Source: Rhizophagus irregularis
Taxonomy: Eukaryota > Glomeromycota > Glomeromycetes > Glomerales > Glomeraceae
NCBI RefSeq assembly: GCF_026210795.1
Contig: NC_089430.1
Span: 1,612,001-1,676,000, forward strand
DNA: 64,000 nucleotides
Reading direction: 5' to 3'
Below the pieces are notes generated by a model, which did no database searches, was not told where the DNA came from, and saw nothing but the letters and a program-made list of their open reading frames with translations. Below, piece by piece: positions 1 to 11,518 of the stretch. The position numbers and the translations under genes are program-made. How positions within the stretch are numbered: the stretch's first letter is position 1; each line of letters opens with the position of its first letter.

Positions 1-1
1 T

Positions 2-742
2 GTTCCAGAAAAACGCCCAACTGCAATGCAAGTGTTTCAAAAACTTGATAAATGGTATCAGGATACTCAAAACAATATATGGTCAGAAGATATAAAACAA
101 TTTCTTTTATGTGATGAGGAACGATATAAATTTCGTAGCATGTCAAAAGAGAAAATTGAAGAACATTATTCTACGCATCCACAAGCAATTTATAAAAGTC
201 GATCTATGTCTCATTATATTAGTCTTATGCAATCTTGTCAAATTGATTTGAATGAAAAAGCCAACGAAAAATCAATTAATACTCCCTTGAATTCTTCAAA
301 AAAAAGATTATATTCAAATATCGGGTTGAAGGAAAACGAAACTGGCATAACGCAACAGATTATCGATATTTCACTCACTAATAATTCATCAAAGAAAGAA
401 TTATACTCAATACAAGAAAGATCTGAGCTGGAAGCAAACGAAATTAGTATGACGCAACAGATTGATATTTCACTTATTCCTAATTTACCAAAAAAAAAAT
501 TATGTTCGATACAAGAAAAATATGAGCAGGATTCAAACGAAACTGACATAACGCGACAAACCAATGACATTTCACCCAGTCTTCATTTATCGAAAAAAAG
601 ATTATACATGGAGATACAAGAGGTGGAGGATGATCATAATGAAGAAAAATTTGAATCGGAAATGAGTGAAACTGGTATAACGCAACATATTGATTTAGTT
701 TCGCTTAGTTCTTCTTCATATAAAAAGGTTCGCCGCACATAA
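2..742 (+). CDS. TKL-like protein kinase, C-terminal end only, with repeat tail
   Basis: The open frame enters from the window edge: base 2 already reads VPEKRPTAMQVFQKLDKW, the 'RP' subdomain XI at the end of a kinase domain, so the catalytic part lies upstream. The ATG at 26 is internal. After the domain comes the segment HPQAIYKSRSMSHYI, matching the tails of the other kinases here (QAVYTTRLLDFKNL, PEAIYKSIPFNYKNL). The rest is about five degenerate copies of a 35-40 residue unit built on NETGITQQI-DISL-SSKKxLYSIQE, rich in Ser, Lys and Glu, probably disordered. Stop TAA at 740-742. Function beyond Ser/Thr/Tyr phosphorylation cannot be told. I am confident of the kinase end; the role of the repeats is unknown. 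Confidence 0.8.
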   Translation, partial: VPEKRPTAMQVFQKLDKWYQDTQNNIWSEDIKQFLLCDEERYKFRSMSKEKIEEHYSTHPQAIYKSRSMSHYISLMQSCQIDLNEKANEKSINTPLNSSKKRLYSNIGLKENETGITQQIIDISLTNNSSKKELYSIQERSELEANEISMTQQIDISLIPNLPKKKLCSIQEKYEQDSNETDITRQTNDISPSLHLSKKRLYMEIQEVEDDHNEEKFESEMSETGITQHIDLVSLSSSSYKKVRRT

Positions 743-1499
743 TACTTAATGTATTTATTTATTTACTTTTCGATTTAATAGTTCGTATTTCAAAAAGTAT
801 TGAAAATAGCAATGATTCATATTAAGGTTTAGATTCATAAGAGTGTATATTAATAATGACTGTACGTCTGTATAATTAATAATTTCACAGAATCTATTTA
901 GGAAATTTGTATTCTATATAACCACACCTTTGATGCTTAGGACTAGGTTAGAATAGTAGTGTTGATTTACACTCTTCCAAATTTCATTTACCGCTTATTA
1001 GCATCTTTGTATTTGTGTTTAGAAAATAAAATCCATATATTTATTACATGAAACAAAAATTGATAATACAACAAAGACGTGAAAATGACCATTATAGAGT
1101 TTTTTCTAAAAATTTTTTAGAATTTAACGGGACACAGATTTTTCGTGTTAATTTCAAATCCTAAAAAAAGCTTTACAACTTTCAATTAGATTGAAGAAAT
1201 TAATGATAATATTTAAAAATATTGACTCAGATATGGCAGAACTTTTGCTGTTAAATAATCAATAAGTTAGAATTGAACCAATTGCTAGCTTTAAATATTT
1301 GATTGAACAAGATGATTTGCTTTTTCAACAAATATTCATCCTGCAACAATTAACTTCAACCGCATTTTTAAAAGAATTTATGGAATAATTATTTTCAAGA
1401 AATAATTCATTAGCTAAATCATTAATTAAAAAAATTAATTATATTAAAAAGAATAATAATTATTAATTTATCCAATCTATAAAATCTTGTTTATATCAA
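743..1499. other. AT-rich intergenic stretch, no gene seen
   Basis: Downstream of the kinase stop I see no convincing coding sequence. Poly-A/T runs and scattered stops dominate. Confidence 0.6.
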
Positions 1500-2345
1500 C
1501 AAAGTACAAAGTTTTTTCTTTTGATACAAAACGACTTGATAGATTAAATAAAGAATTTCCAATTCTCGAAAATTTTACCAGTAAGGAAACAAATTATCTT
1601 TTTAAATTTTGGAAATCAATTAAAAAGTAATTTTATGCTTTTTGCATCAATAACTTAGAACAATTTTAGATTTTTTAATTAAACTACAAAATAAATTTTT
1701 GAATAATATTATAATTTTTCCAATTGAAAATGTAACTACTACTCAAAAAATATATTATATTTTAATATATTGACAGTGACGCAAGCATGAGATAATAATT
1801 TATTGATTATGAATGGGATGATAAAATTTTAAAATATAGTCAAAGAGATCTGAATACGAATAAAAATGCAAACTTTACATTTGATTTACAAAAGATTGAA
1901 ATGACATTATCTAGGAAGTTAAATTGTAATTTTAGGTTGGGAGATAACCATAACCAATTCTATTTAAAATTTTTCATTTAAATATGAATTATTTTATAAC
2001 TCTTCAAAAAATTCATTTTAATATTAAAATAAAAAACCTACAAACGTTTGATTATATCACTTCATCAGCAACATATAATTTTAAACTTATCTGAATTACT
2101 TTTATTATTTAAAATATTCTCTACAACATTAACATACTTATTTTAGATTTAGTTAATCAATGGTTAAAATTAGCTAGATACAATGTAACATCTATATATA
2201 TTTTTGAAGAATTTTCTTTAAAACTTATTATTGCATTTTGAAGAACAAGTTGCTAATTCAGTAATTCATAATATTGATGGTAAATTTAATAATTTCATTG
2301 ATACAAAAGATGGGATTCAATCAGTGTTTAGATCCGTTCAATCCG
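1500..2345 (+). pseudogene. Decayed protein-coding remnant, family unknown
   Basis: No long ORF exists, but successive pieces on the plus strand look like real protein separated by stops and frame changes: FDTKRLDRLNKEFPILENF.. at about 1520-1629 (ends TAA), YEWDDKILKYSQRDLN.. at about 1800-1980 (ends TAA), DLVNQWLKLARYNV.. at about 2139-2240, then LHFEEQVANSVIHNIDGKF.. in another frame. Composition (Lys, Asn, Leu, Asp, Trp) is like neighbouring genes and unlike random AT-rich translation. I do not recognise the family. It could be one old gene or several fragments. Confidence 0.4.
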
Positions 2346-2404
2346 GATATCCTAAAATTATCCAAATATCCAAATATTTTTGCAGATTAATTCAGGCTAA
2401 ATTT

Positions 2405-2640
2405 ATAATTCCGACCAGAATTATTACTCGGTTCCACAAAAAATATTTTTTTAAAGAACTAAAAATTTCCTTTTTAATAAATCTGGTAACAGTAATTACA
2501 TTATTCTGGGCCAGCATTATAAAATGACCCTAATTACATAATTTTGTATCCGTCAAGCCAGATATCCAAATATCCGTTTTTTTAACGGATAACGATACGA
2601 TAGAACTCTAGACTCAATTAATGATATAATAAAATTTAAT
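2405..2640. repeat. Dispersed repeat, copy 1 (MITE-like), partner at 16125-16310
   Basis: This segment shares the 'CGGTTCCACA..AAATATTTTT' block, the 'CCAGCATTATAAAATGACCC' block and a following 'AACTCT-GA-TCAATTAAT-ATATAAT' block with 16125-16310, in the same order. The inner ~130 bp has imperfect inverted ends (ATAATTCCGACCAGAATTA versus GTAATTAGGGTCATTTTATA on the other strand). It looks like a small non-autonomous element plus shared flank. Confidence 0.5.
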
Positions 2641-3361
2641 ACAAAAACTTATTCTGCAAAAGAATTTATTCTTGATTTATTTATAGATTCCTAAAATTTG
2701 AATGTTTTTAGATTTTACATTAAGAGAAAATTTACATCACATAGGCGTGATCACGCGATTTCTCGAATTTTTTGATTGGCTAATTTTTCCATTTTATTAG
2801 ATATATAATTATAACCGAAAAAGCCAAAGAATTTATAGAAGTAAAATGTTTAATATTAATAAATCCAATTATTTAATTTATTAATATTAGTGACGGAATG
2901 CACCAAGAAATAAAATTACGAAGCTCAAATATAAATAAGAAATCAATCAAAAAATAAAAATCACAACCCAAGCACAACAAAAAACTGAATACAATAAAAG
3001 CAAAATAAAAAAACGAGACTAAAATCTAAGCATAAATGAAATCAAAAAATTCCAGTTAAAGTATAATAAATATCCTAAGTACAATGATAAAATCTGAAGT
3101 AAATTAAAAAAAACTTAAGTACAATAAAGACAAGAAAAGAAATTGCAAGCTCAATATAAAAAAAAAAATAAACAAAGCCAAGCATGTAAATAAAAAAAAT
3201 TTAAAAATCAAAGTGCAGAAAATTTTCGAATGAAACAAGCAATAATAAAATAAAGGTGTGGTCACACGGTTTTAACACATAAATTAATTATCACTTTAAA
3301 TTTATGAACTAAAATAGAATTAATAATAAAATATACTAGACGCTAACAACAAAATGATCAC
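2641..3361. other. A-rich intergenic stretch
   Basis: From 2890 to 3250 the plus strand is strongly A-rich with loose repetition of short words such as AAGCACAA and AATAAAA. CGTGATCACG at about 2746 is a 10-bp palindrome. No gene seen. Confidence 0.5.
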
Positions 3362-4814
3362 CTAATAATTATTATTACTGATTCTAAATTCATCACAAGA
3401 AGCTTGACTATGGTTACAACTTAATTCATTGCATGACTCTCGACTTCGTTTAATAATTACTTCATGAGTTACTATACTTCGTTTAACAAATAATTCATTA
3501 TTTACCGTAGGAAGTAATCTGCTCTTGTATACGGCTTCTGAATGTATTTTGATCTTTGGTAGCTTTTTGATCGTATTACGACTACTATCAGCCTTGCTCC
3601 ACACATCATCACCTTCCAAAATATCATTCAACCATTTCTCTATTTCTCTTACAATATTTGCAATATTTGGCCTTTCAATTGGATTTTCATGCCAGCATTT
3701 TTGCATTAGTTCTTTATAACATTCAGGAGTTCCTTCGACAATTTCTGGACGAAACCCATCACAGATCTTAAGCGCAAGGTTGAAATTATGTGGAATGTTA
3801 GGAAAAGGTCTATGACCTGAGGATAACTCCCACATGATTATTCCAAAACTATAAATATCAGACGCCTGGGTGAACGGTTTGCCCCTTAACAACTCGGGAG
3901 CCATATATGGCATAACACCGTAAACATCCTTTTTGGATACTGATGAGTTTGCGGGACGGCACAATCCCAGATCCCCAATAGCCGCATAACTCACATCTAT
4001 GAGAAGATTCCCACTATGAATATCTCTGTGCATCAATCCTTCTGAGTGAATGGTATTGAGACCACGGGCAATATCCAAAAGATGATCAAGACATTTAGAC
4101 CAAGTCAAGTCGTCAAAGTTTTCAGCAAGATATTTTCCCAAGTCTCCACGTGCACAGTATTCTAAAACCATTATATATTCTTTGGATTCCGGGTTTTGTG
4201 AAATACCGTGACAACGAACAATTTCCGAGCAAGTATTAGAACTTCTGTATAATTTCAAGTGTGAAGTAATCTACAAATATAAAATTGGTGTTAAAATTGT
4301 AATTTGTAAGCAATCAAAGTATTTGTATTATAATGTATATCGATATTACCTCGCTTAGAAAGTCTGATGAAATGTTTTGAGAATTAAACAACACCTTCAA
4401 TGCAACAGGTACACGTGGCCACCTAAACCACCGTTTCTTCTCGCGATCCCAATACAGAATAGGTCCATTCGACCAGGTTGCCTTAAAAACTTGCCCAAAT
4501 CCACCCTTACTAATAAATTTGATGTCAGTGAATTGTTCGTAAGGTATCCACTCAAATGTACTCTCATAATGGGATGTGTTAATCTGGGTTTTTCTTATAA
4601 GTTCATCAACATTGTTGTTACCACTAGTCCATAAAGGAAATTCGTCAATAAAGTGCTTACTATTACAAGGTGTACACCACGAACTCCAATCATCACCAAA
4701 ACCATTTAGATTGCCGCATTCTTGACAAATTCCATTTTCCGATTCTTTATTTGACGTTTCAGAGGCAGAATGTCCTTTGTATAGAGCCTTGACCTTTGAT
4801 ATGTGGCTATCCAT
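3362..4814 (-). CDS. TKL-like protein kinase, two exons, about 457 aa
   Basis: Exon 1 is 4350-4814 and exon 2 is 3362-4270. Intron 4271-4349 (79 nt) has donor GAG|GTAATAT and acceptor TTTGTAG, phase 0, giving DFLSE|ITSHLKLYR. The start is the ATG at 4812-4814. Residues 30-50 carry two Cys pairs (C30/C33, C47/C50), a small zinc-ribbon-like head, followed by the LWTSGNNNVDELI segment typical of this family. Kinase motifs: GGFGQVF near 104-110, VALK lysine K140, HRD aspartate D238 (LMHRDIHSGNLL), DLG at 255-257 in place of DFG, MAPE at 278-281, and NPIERP near the end. The tail holds SEAVYKSRLL. All catalytic residues are present, so it is probably active. Cytosolic; no signal peptide or membrane segment. 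Substrate unknown. Confidence 0.9.
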
Positions 4815-5550
4815 CCTATATATTGTTATAATATATGGATATGAGATGATATGAGATTATATCTCAATTGAAGGATTTACCGGTAAGTCTGCGCAGTTAT
4901 AATCTTGTATAAATATCTTAATATCAACGGGAAAAGGGTATGTTTTTACTTCTTAAAAAATTTCTAGTTTATAATCCTAGAACCGGTGGACGTGGCTAGC
5001 AAAATTGCGGCCATTAAATATCCTTCAAAATTATTTTTAAATTCCAGAATCGGGACTTCTGTAAAAGGTTAATCAATCGAAAATCACAATCGTAATTATC
5101 AATTCTGGCCTATGTGTACCATAAATATTTTTGTTTACCTTTGGGACCCTTGTAAAAACGATAATCCGTGTTTTACGTTCCATCCGTAAATGTTATTTAC
5201 GGAATTATAACCTCAAGTAATGGAAATTGCTTTCGGGAAATTCCTAACGAAGAAGAAATTTAAAGACTGGTTTCGGGTGTAAGGTCTTGCTTGACAGAAT
5301 TATTATGTCTTTGTAAAAAATTATGTAAATAAAAAATTGTACAAATTATATTTTTACAAGAATTAAACGCAACATTACCCTTATCGCACAGCCCTGTAGA
5401 ATTATGCTGATTTTATTTGCATATAATATTGATAACAATAGTACAATATTGATAATGTCGAGCATGATCCTTGTCTCATAATAATATCAGTCATATTAAA
5501 ATCACGCATATTGATAATTCTTTGTGCCAACTATAAAGTAATCGCATTGG
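4815..5550. other. Intergenic, no gene supported
   Basis: Mixed AT-rich sequence upstream of the kinase. A short coding-like phrase (EIAFGKFLTKKKFKDWF, about 5222-5273, plus) ends in a stop and is too short to call. Confidence 0.4.
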
Positions 5551-5641
5551 TAAGATAATATTGTACAGTGATATTTATATTGGTTAACGCCACCTCGTGA
5601 TGTTAACCAACATAAATACAACACCGTACAAAATCTAATCA
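5551..5641. repeat. Large imperfect hairpin (fold-back)
   Basis: Arms of about 38 bp face each other: 5551-5588 (ending TTGGTTAAC) and 5602-5641 (starting GTTAACCAA), separated by about 13 nt. The inner 9 bp pair perfectly; the outer part pairs with several mismatches (GTACAGTG against GTACGGTG). It may be a fold-back element remnant. Confidence 0.55.
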
Positions 5642-7149
5642 TTGTCTAATTTTTTGAAAAACAGGACCAGCTCTATTTAAAATTTATTACACACTTAAAA
5701 CAAATACACAATCCTTATGTAATGGATGATTAAGCTAGAAATGAGAAAATACTATTTTTAAATGTTTTAAATAAAATATCTATAACTTTATAAAAATAAA
5801 AGTGTAACTCTAACTTTCTGCTGCCAAGGTAGCAAAAAAAAAAACAAAATTAAGAAGAAAGTAACCAGTGGTCTAATTTGAATAGCATAAAAGTGATAGA
5901 ACCATAAACGGTCCTAATTTTTGAGATCGGTTGCTTTTCTATGAAAAATTATAATCTCGCGAAATTTAATTAATACTAGGAAACGGGAACCGTTATACAG
6001 TCTGAAGTGCCGTTCCTGATTCCTGAAGTATAGCGTAAACTTTAGTAAAAATATGCAGGACAAGCAGATATCGCATATGAATACATGAGTTGATATTTTA
6101 CTTAATAATGCATCAATAACGTAACTCTTTTGTAATAATATATAGTCCTTTGTTACACTGAGGACTAATAAGGACTTCGCTTGCGTAACCAACCATAAAT
6201 TATACGTGTGCCTCAATTTAATTACAAAGACACAAATATTTGTTGTTTACATATTTCTGTTGTTTTTCTTTGTGAGTTATAATTAATAGTGTTTTTCAAA
6301 CATGGACACAAAATTTTACACATCTCGCTTTATATCACACACAAATGTAAATATTTCATAGATTTTGAAGCCAAACATCCATATTTCCAAATACTTTTTT
6401 GAATTTCAGTAAATTTTCGTGAAAACAATGATAAAAAAAGTTATTTCTTTCTAGTAAACTAAAGGATTCATTCAGTAAACCCAAGAATTTTCATGTTTGT
6501 TGGTTGCTTTATAAAATTTATTCTGCAGGTTGACTAGATGCGAATTTCTGTATCAACAGAAATAAGTTACCTCTTTAAACTGCATCCTCATACTTTCATT
6601 AACTATATATATATACAGTATGTATATGGTGCAATATATCCATCCATTCATTCACAAAAAAAAAACAAAACGTGAGGTGATCAAAGATCTATTTGTCAAC
6701 TCGAACATCCTTATTTGACACCAATTAAATAAGAATTTTTATGCGCCGGGCGGTCAAAAAATCATTATTTATTAAAATTTTTGATTCGTACTCATCCTAA
6801 TTCCTAATTCCACCTGCGAGTGTGCGACATTGGAATTTTACAAAAAATTTTCTGTTTCAGAAAAGGCAGAAGGTGTCACAAGCGTGATGAATAGTATTGG
6901 AAACTTTTTCTTTTGAAAATGTCAAAAATCGATTTTCATGTATAACAAAAAAATTTATTAATATTTATGGAATATTTTTGAGGGAGAGGAAAATAATTAT
7001 GAAAATAATTGTAAGTCAACCGATTTTCCTAGCGTAACCTGAAAAAATGTCATGAAAAATCACGTGACGTATTTTCAGGTAGTCAAGTAAAGAAATGTAA
7101 ATTTAGTAAGAAAAGAACACGTGATTTGTGCAATATTAAAATTATTAAA
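5642..7149. other. AT-rich intergenic stretch
   Basis: Low-complexity AT sequence with short microsatellite-like patches (about 6603-6625). A 100-codon open frame on the minus strand at 5914-6216 lacks an ATG at its start and has no recognisable motif, so I do not call it a gene. Confidence 0.5.
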
Positions 7150-8145
7150 AATCCACTTCAGCAATCTGATAATTTAGAAGCGAGGGTCTGGCTTATGCTG
7201 GATGACAATTGTATTTGTGTAGCGCTAATAACTTTCATTTTGATTGAATAATAGCAATACTTAAATCTATTGCCTGCTTGACATAAAATAAATAAATAAA
7301 ATAAATCTGATAATAACTTCCGCTCACAAAATATTTATATTATGAAATTTGGCATATTATGAATCAACGCCAATATTGGTCAACTCATGATGATTCGATA
7401 AAATTGTTGACAAACGGTTTGTTACGACTTTAATGACACACCTCCTAATCGATTCCAGAAGAGTAATCGGACGAAAAGCGCGTCAAAATCTTGGAGTTTT
7501 GGGATCAATTTCCTCCAGTCTGCAGTGATATCCCCTTGTGAAAAACAAATTTTTCAAAAAAATCATGAGTATCTATTAACCTTACCGATACCGTAGAAGG
7601 GTACTTTGTTCCAGAATATACATTTTCATACTACTCAGAGGTATGGCCGTATGGATTGCACTCGCTCGGTCGGTGGCCTCGCGGACATATAAATAGTATT
7701 TGATATCTCCCCCAAAAAATTACATACCTTTTGTAAAATAACTTAGCCGAGACAGCTACAGACACTAAAAAAAATGACAAAAGCAAGAAGATTTCATTCT
7801 ACACGTGACATGCTCAGATGCTCCCATTGAGTTTCCCTCACGTTCTTCAAAAACTTTATTTGTTGATGAATAAAGTGATATCTTAGTGACGAATAAAAAA
7901 TTTATTAGGATCAGATCAATTTTTAAAGAAAAAATTTGACTTTGAGTAATAGTTTTATTTAACTATAATGATAATGTATAATATATTTTATGATAATTCA
8001 ATGTTGTTGAGACTTTTTTATTGTAAATTGAGAAATAAACAAATATTATAAAAAATCTATTCATTTTATTTCGGGATATAAATAAATAATACTAATGACG
8101 TTTACTGCGCATAGCTTATACTGCGGTAGAGATTTACATAAGCAC
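7150..8145 (+). pseudogene. Internally deleted copy of the GNAT acetyltransferase locus
   Basis: This segment aligns with the GNAT locus at about 11712-12840. The upstream word CATATTATGAATCAACGCCA (about 7353), the ATTACATACCTTTTGTAA leader (about 7720), the start region (about 7774), the 3' end of the CDS (TTTCATTCTACACG.. to about 7880) and about 250 bp of 3' flank are all shared. The middle of the CDS is missing: about 445 bp between the parent's 'GCAAGAAG' (about 11987) and 'TTTCATTCTACACG' (about 12432). The remaining frame stops after about 17 codons. A further ~215 bp with a GC-rich patch (7640-7680) sits in the promoter region and is absent from the parent. It is non-functional as an acetyltransferase. 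Confidence 0.8.
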
Positions 8146-8214
8146 ACGCACTCACGTGATTCGGAAAAAAGGAAACGTAGCCGGTAGCCGGCTCAATGTA
8201 ATAATTCAGTGTTG

Positions 8215-8703
8215 TACAATCCTGGATCTTATATTCACATGACTGAAGCATCTTAGGATGACACTGGAAAGATAGTCGGGCTCAACATTACTTCGTCCTT
8301 TCATCATCATAAAATTAACTCTAGACCTGAGGTCAGTATTTGTCTGGCATTCTCATCAAAAATCTGTCTCAAATTCGTATTCTCATCCTTAAGCCATTCT
8401 TAAGCCCAATATTCTTAGCTTTAAAGACGGCAATGCGTTGTTCTAATTATTCAAGCTCGGATGTCACGATAAAATTTTTGTACACGGCAGGATCAGAAAT
8501 CAAATCCTGTGATGCAGCCTTCTAATAGCGCTTCCAGGATGAATTTGACGAATATCTAGATAAACGGTGCTCCCCAAGCTGTTTTGAATTACAGCTTCAA
8601 GTGCGCTAACTGCTTGACACCTGACAATTGTGAATGTTTTGCACAACTCTATAGCATTAAGTTGACTCTAGGTACAATAAGACAATTGAGTAATATCGCT
8701 CAT
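8215..8703 (-). pseudogene. Decayed gene on the minus strand, family unknown
   Basis: Reading the minus strand from the ATG at 8701-8703 gives MSDITQLSYCT, a stop, then SQLNAIELCKTFTIVRCQ, QAVSALEAVIQNSLGSTVYL and DIRQIHPGSAI. After a frameshift it continues as ASQDLISDPAVYKNFIVTSE and, past a stop, LEQRIAVFKAKNIGLKN. A third frame gives WLKDENTNLRQIFDEN and later LRSRVNFMMMKGRSNVEPDY. The pieces abut in order and read as one protein of about 160 residues, partly coiled-coil-like. At least two stops and two or three frameshifts make it a pseudogene. I cannot name the family. Confidence 0.6.
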
Positions 8704-8792
8704 CTTGCTTTCCTAAATACAAGACCTTACTACCGTAGGTAGTGAGAAAATTTTGTTCGTATGCAAGTACAACTTCAACTTCTGACATACAC

Positions 8793-10500
8793 ATACTTTA
8801 ATTTTTTGCAGGAAGGATGGCTGAACTTATTCCTGTAAAAATGTTGATCCGTGTTTTATATTTCCATGTTTTTTTTCGTGAATGTATCATTTTCATGGAA
8901 TTTATAGCCTTAAATCATGGAAATTTTCATCCCTCTAACACGGATATCCGGGAATGTATCATTTTCACGGTATTTTTACGAAAGCCACGGAGAAAGGATG
9001 GAAATATTCGGATAAAAATTTTTTCTACCAGTCACTTCATGCTTTATATCTGGTTACTAAAGCTCGCGGATAATAAAAAAGGACAATGGGTATGATTAGT
9101 GTTGCCGTATAATGTTGAAAGCACATGTGAACGGAAATGCTCAAACCTTATCATCTTGCAAGATTCAAAGTTGGCTTTACGCCTGAAGATCTCGAAATTG
9201 CGAAGTCCTCAGCCCTTCATGGCATATGGTTTTAAACGCTAATATTTATTTATGTGAGAGGCCTGTGTTGCATGCAGACTTTCTTTCACCTTTTTTCGCA
9301 TTTGTTCGGGAAAAAAGATAGAGGAAACAGTAACTGTTAACGTATATATTTCCTTCGAAATTTTTCTGTTGCACAAAGCGCTCTTGTGATCCATATATAT
9401 TGTCGCACATGAGCACATGTATGTGACGCAAAAAAAAAATACCGAGCTGGGTGCCGCCACCAATCTTTCTCTATTTCTGCAAAACACACATACAATTATT
9501 TAATAAGTCAATATAATTATTAATGTAAAGAAATTTGGAAAAAATCAAATTCTTTAAAGAGATGGTCGATTATGTATGTATTGGTGAACCATACAAATCA
9601 TACAATGCATACATAAAAAGCCATACCATACATGATTATCTTAATTTTAAATATTAAATTAAAATAAGATACATTTGTTTTCATTGTTGTTATCAATTTT
9701 GTTTTTCGCGTTAGTTTTTCAGATGTTATACAATTGCTATTAGCCAATCAATAACGCCTCACCTTTCGGTAATTATTTAGCTGGTTGGTATGATCTATAA
9801 TCCCGATGGACATTTCCAGTACATTTCCTATAACAAAAATTATTTGCTGAAATTTATATTTTTTCGAATAAGATACATTAGACATAAACTACTGTTTTTT
9901 GAGACTTGTGGTCAATAGGATGCGATAGAGTATTCACTTAGTCCCTATAAAAATTTTTCAGAAAATGATCCGTGTCTGAGTTTCTTCGGAATAAAAACTA
10001 GAAATATGATCATTTATCGGAGTTTTTTTCAGAATTTTTTTTTGGGAGTGATCAGGAAAATCTCAAATATATGGAGAAATTGGCTTAGATGAGTAAAATT
10101 CAGGCGTAAAGCCAACTTTGAGTCTTTGCAAGATGAAAAGGTTTGAACATTTCCGTTCACATGTGCTTTCAACATTATATGACAACACTAATCATACTCA
10201 TTATCCTTTTTTATTATCCGCGAGCTTAGTAACCAGATATAAAGCATAAAGTGACTGATAGAACCTATAAAAAATTTTTATCCGAATATTTCCATTATTT
10301 CTCCATGGCTTTCGTAAAAATTCCGTGAAAATGATACATTCACGAATATCCGTGTTAGAGAGATGAAAATTTCCATGATTTAAGGCTATAAATTCTATGA
10401 AAATGATAAATTCACGAAAAAAACATGAAAATATAAAATACGGATCAACATTTTTTACAGGAAGAAGTTCAGCCATCCTTCCTGCAAAAAATTAAAGTAT
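8793..10500. mobile_element. 1.7 kb element with ~400 bp terminal inverted repeats
   Basis: The first ~395 bp (8793-9187) reappear inverted at 10099-10500 with roughly 90% or more identity by eye, starting ATACTTTAATTTTTTGCAGG at each outer edge. The spacer 9188-10098 has no recognisable transposase. Open frames of about 90 codons inside each arm (from 8817 plus and 10476 minus) are mirror images of each other and are probably not genes. Flanks allow a TA target duplication if the element starts at CTTTAAT, but this is not compelling. Long arms suggest a MULE-like or fold-back element; the class is uncertain. Confidence 0.75.
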
Positions 10501-11370
10501 AAACCCAATTTGGAAAAATTTTCATATCTGCTAGTTAAGTCTAACGGTTTTGTTATCAAATCCGAATATACACATTATTAATTAACTGATTCACCTCGAG
10601 AATTATTAAACTAATTGAATTGATTTTGTAGATTGATTTATAATAAATTTTTCTTACTAAATATGTAAATATATTTACAAATTGACTATTTTCTTTATTT
10701 ACAAGATATTTATTGTCCGAAGTGTTAGCGAAGGTTTTCTACTGTCGATTTTGTGGTAACCCATTCAATTTCCTTCCTTCCATATGCTGACGTATCAGCC
10801 CTTGCTTGATTATCGTGACACTAATTTTATTTGGTGTTGCATATTGTTATATTATGCTATATTTTTTTTTATGTTGTAACAAAAAAAGATACCGAGTAAA
10901 TAAATGCGATGGTTTCCGTTTTCCTAGTATTAATGACAAAGAAATGTAAATGTATTATTTGTTTCGTTTCTTTTTCTTTAATATAAAACTAGAAAATTAT
11001 TGTTACTTGATATAATAAATAATGCTATTTTGTTAAATAATGTTATATTTTGGAATATTATTAGGCTTATTTTGTTACGTATTGATATTTATTTGTATGC
11101 CAAAAATCCATACAAGAACAAATAATATATAAAAATCTTTAAAATATTTATTACAACGTCGACTCAAAATTAAACCAAAAATAGGAACCAATAATATTCT
11201 TTATTTTACATTCGCCAAAAACAATTAGACATTCGCGAAGTTTTAAAAGTTTCTCAAAAGTTTTTTAAATAAAAAATTTTTTTTATGTTAAAAGTTCAGA
11301 AATGCGGGTTTTGACCATATGAATTTTACATATCCTTTTATGTTAAGTATTACGAAACAATGCATAAAAT
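10501..11370. other. AT-rich intergenic stretch
   Basis: Low-complexity sequence with no gene-like frame. Confidence 0.5.
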
Positions 11371-11373
11371 TCA

Positions 11374-11518
11374 TGTGCACAATGTTTTTTTTTAATGTGC
11401 CATTTTTTTTTTGTGCACAATTTTTAAAACTTAATATTATTTAATTAACATACAGTTGTGCACAAATTTATATGTAAGCTTATTTAAATGTGCGCAAAAA
11501 ATTTTTTCTTATGTGCAC
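11374..11518. repeat. Cluster of TGTGCAC words
   Basis: TGTGCAC occurs at 11374, 11412, 11457 and 11512, and TGTGCGC at 11489, within 145 bp. The core GTGCAC is palindromic. Spacing is uneven (33-45 bp). It could be a protein-binding cluster or a small element with subterminal repeats. Confidence 0.5.

Noticed and set aside
915-3265. Inverted words CCACACCTTT (about 921) and AAAGGTGTGG (about 3253) as ends of a 2.3-kb transposon
   Set aside because: Only ~11-13 bp match, with no target duplication, in AT-rich DNA. Likely chance.
5914-6216. 100-codon minus-strand frame
   Set aside because: No ATG at its opening, no recognisable motif and no paralogue in the window. Left as intergenic.
7640-7685. 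GC-rich patch (GCACTCGCTCGGTCGGTGG) as a tRNA piece
   Set aside because: No cloverleaf or A/B box pair could be built by eye. Treated as inserted DNA in the broken GNAT locus.
8817-9095. ~92-codon frames inside the inverted arms (also 10201-10476)
   Set aside because: They mirror each other only because the arms are inverted copies. No motif, and each ends differently.
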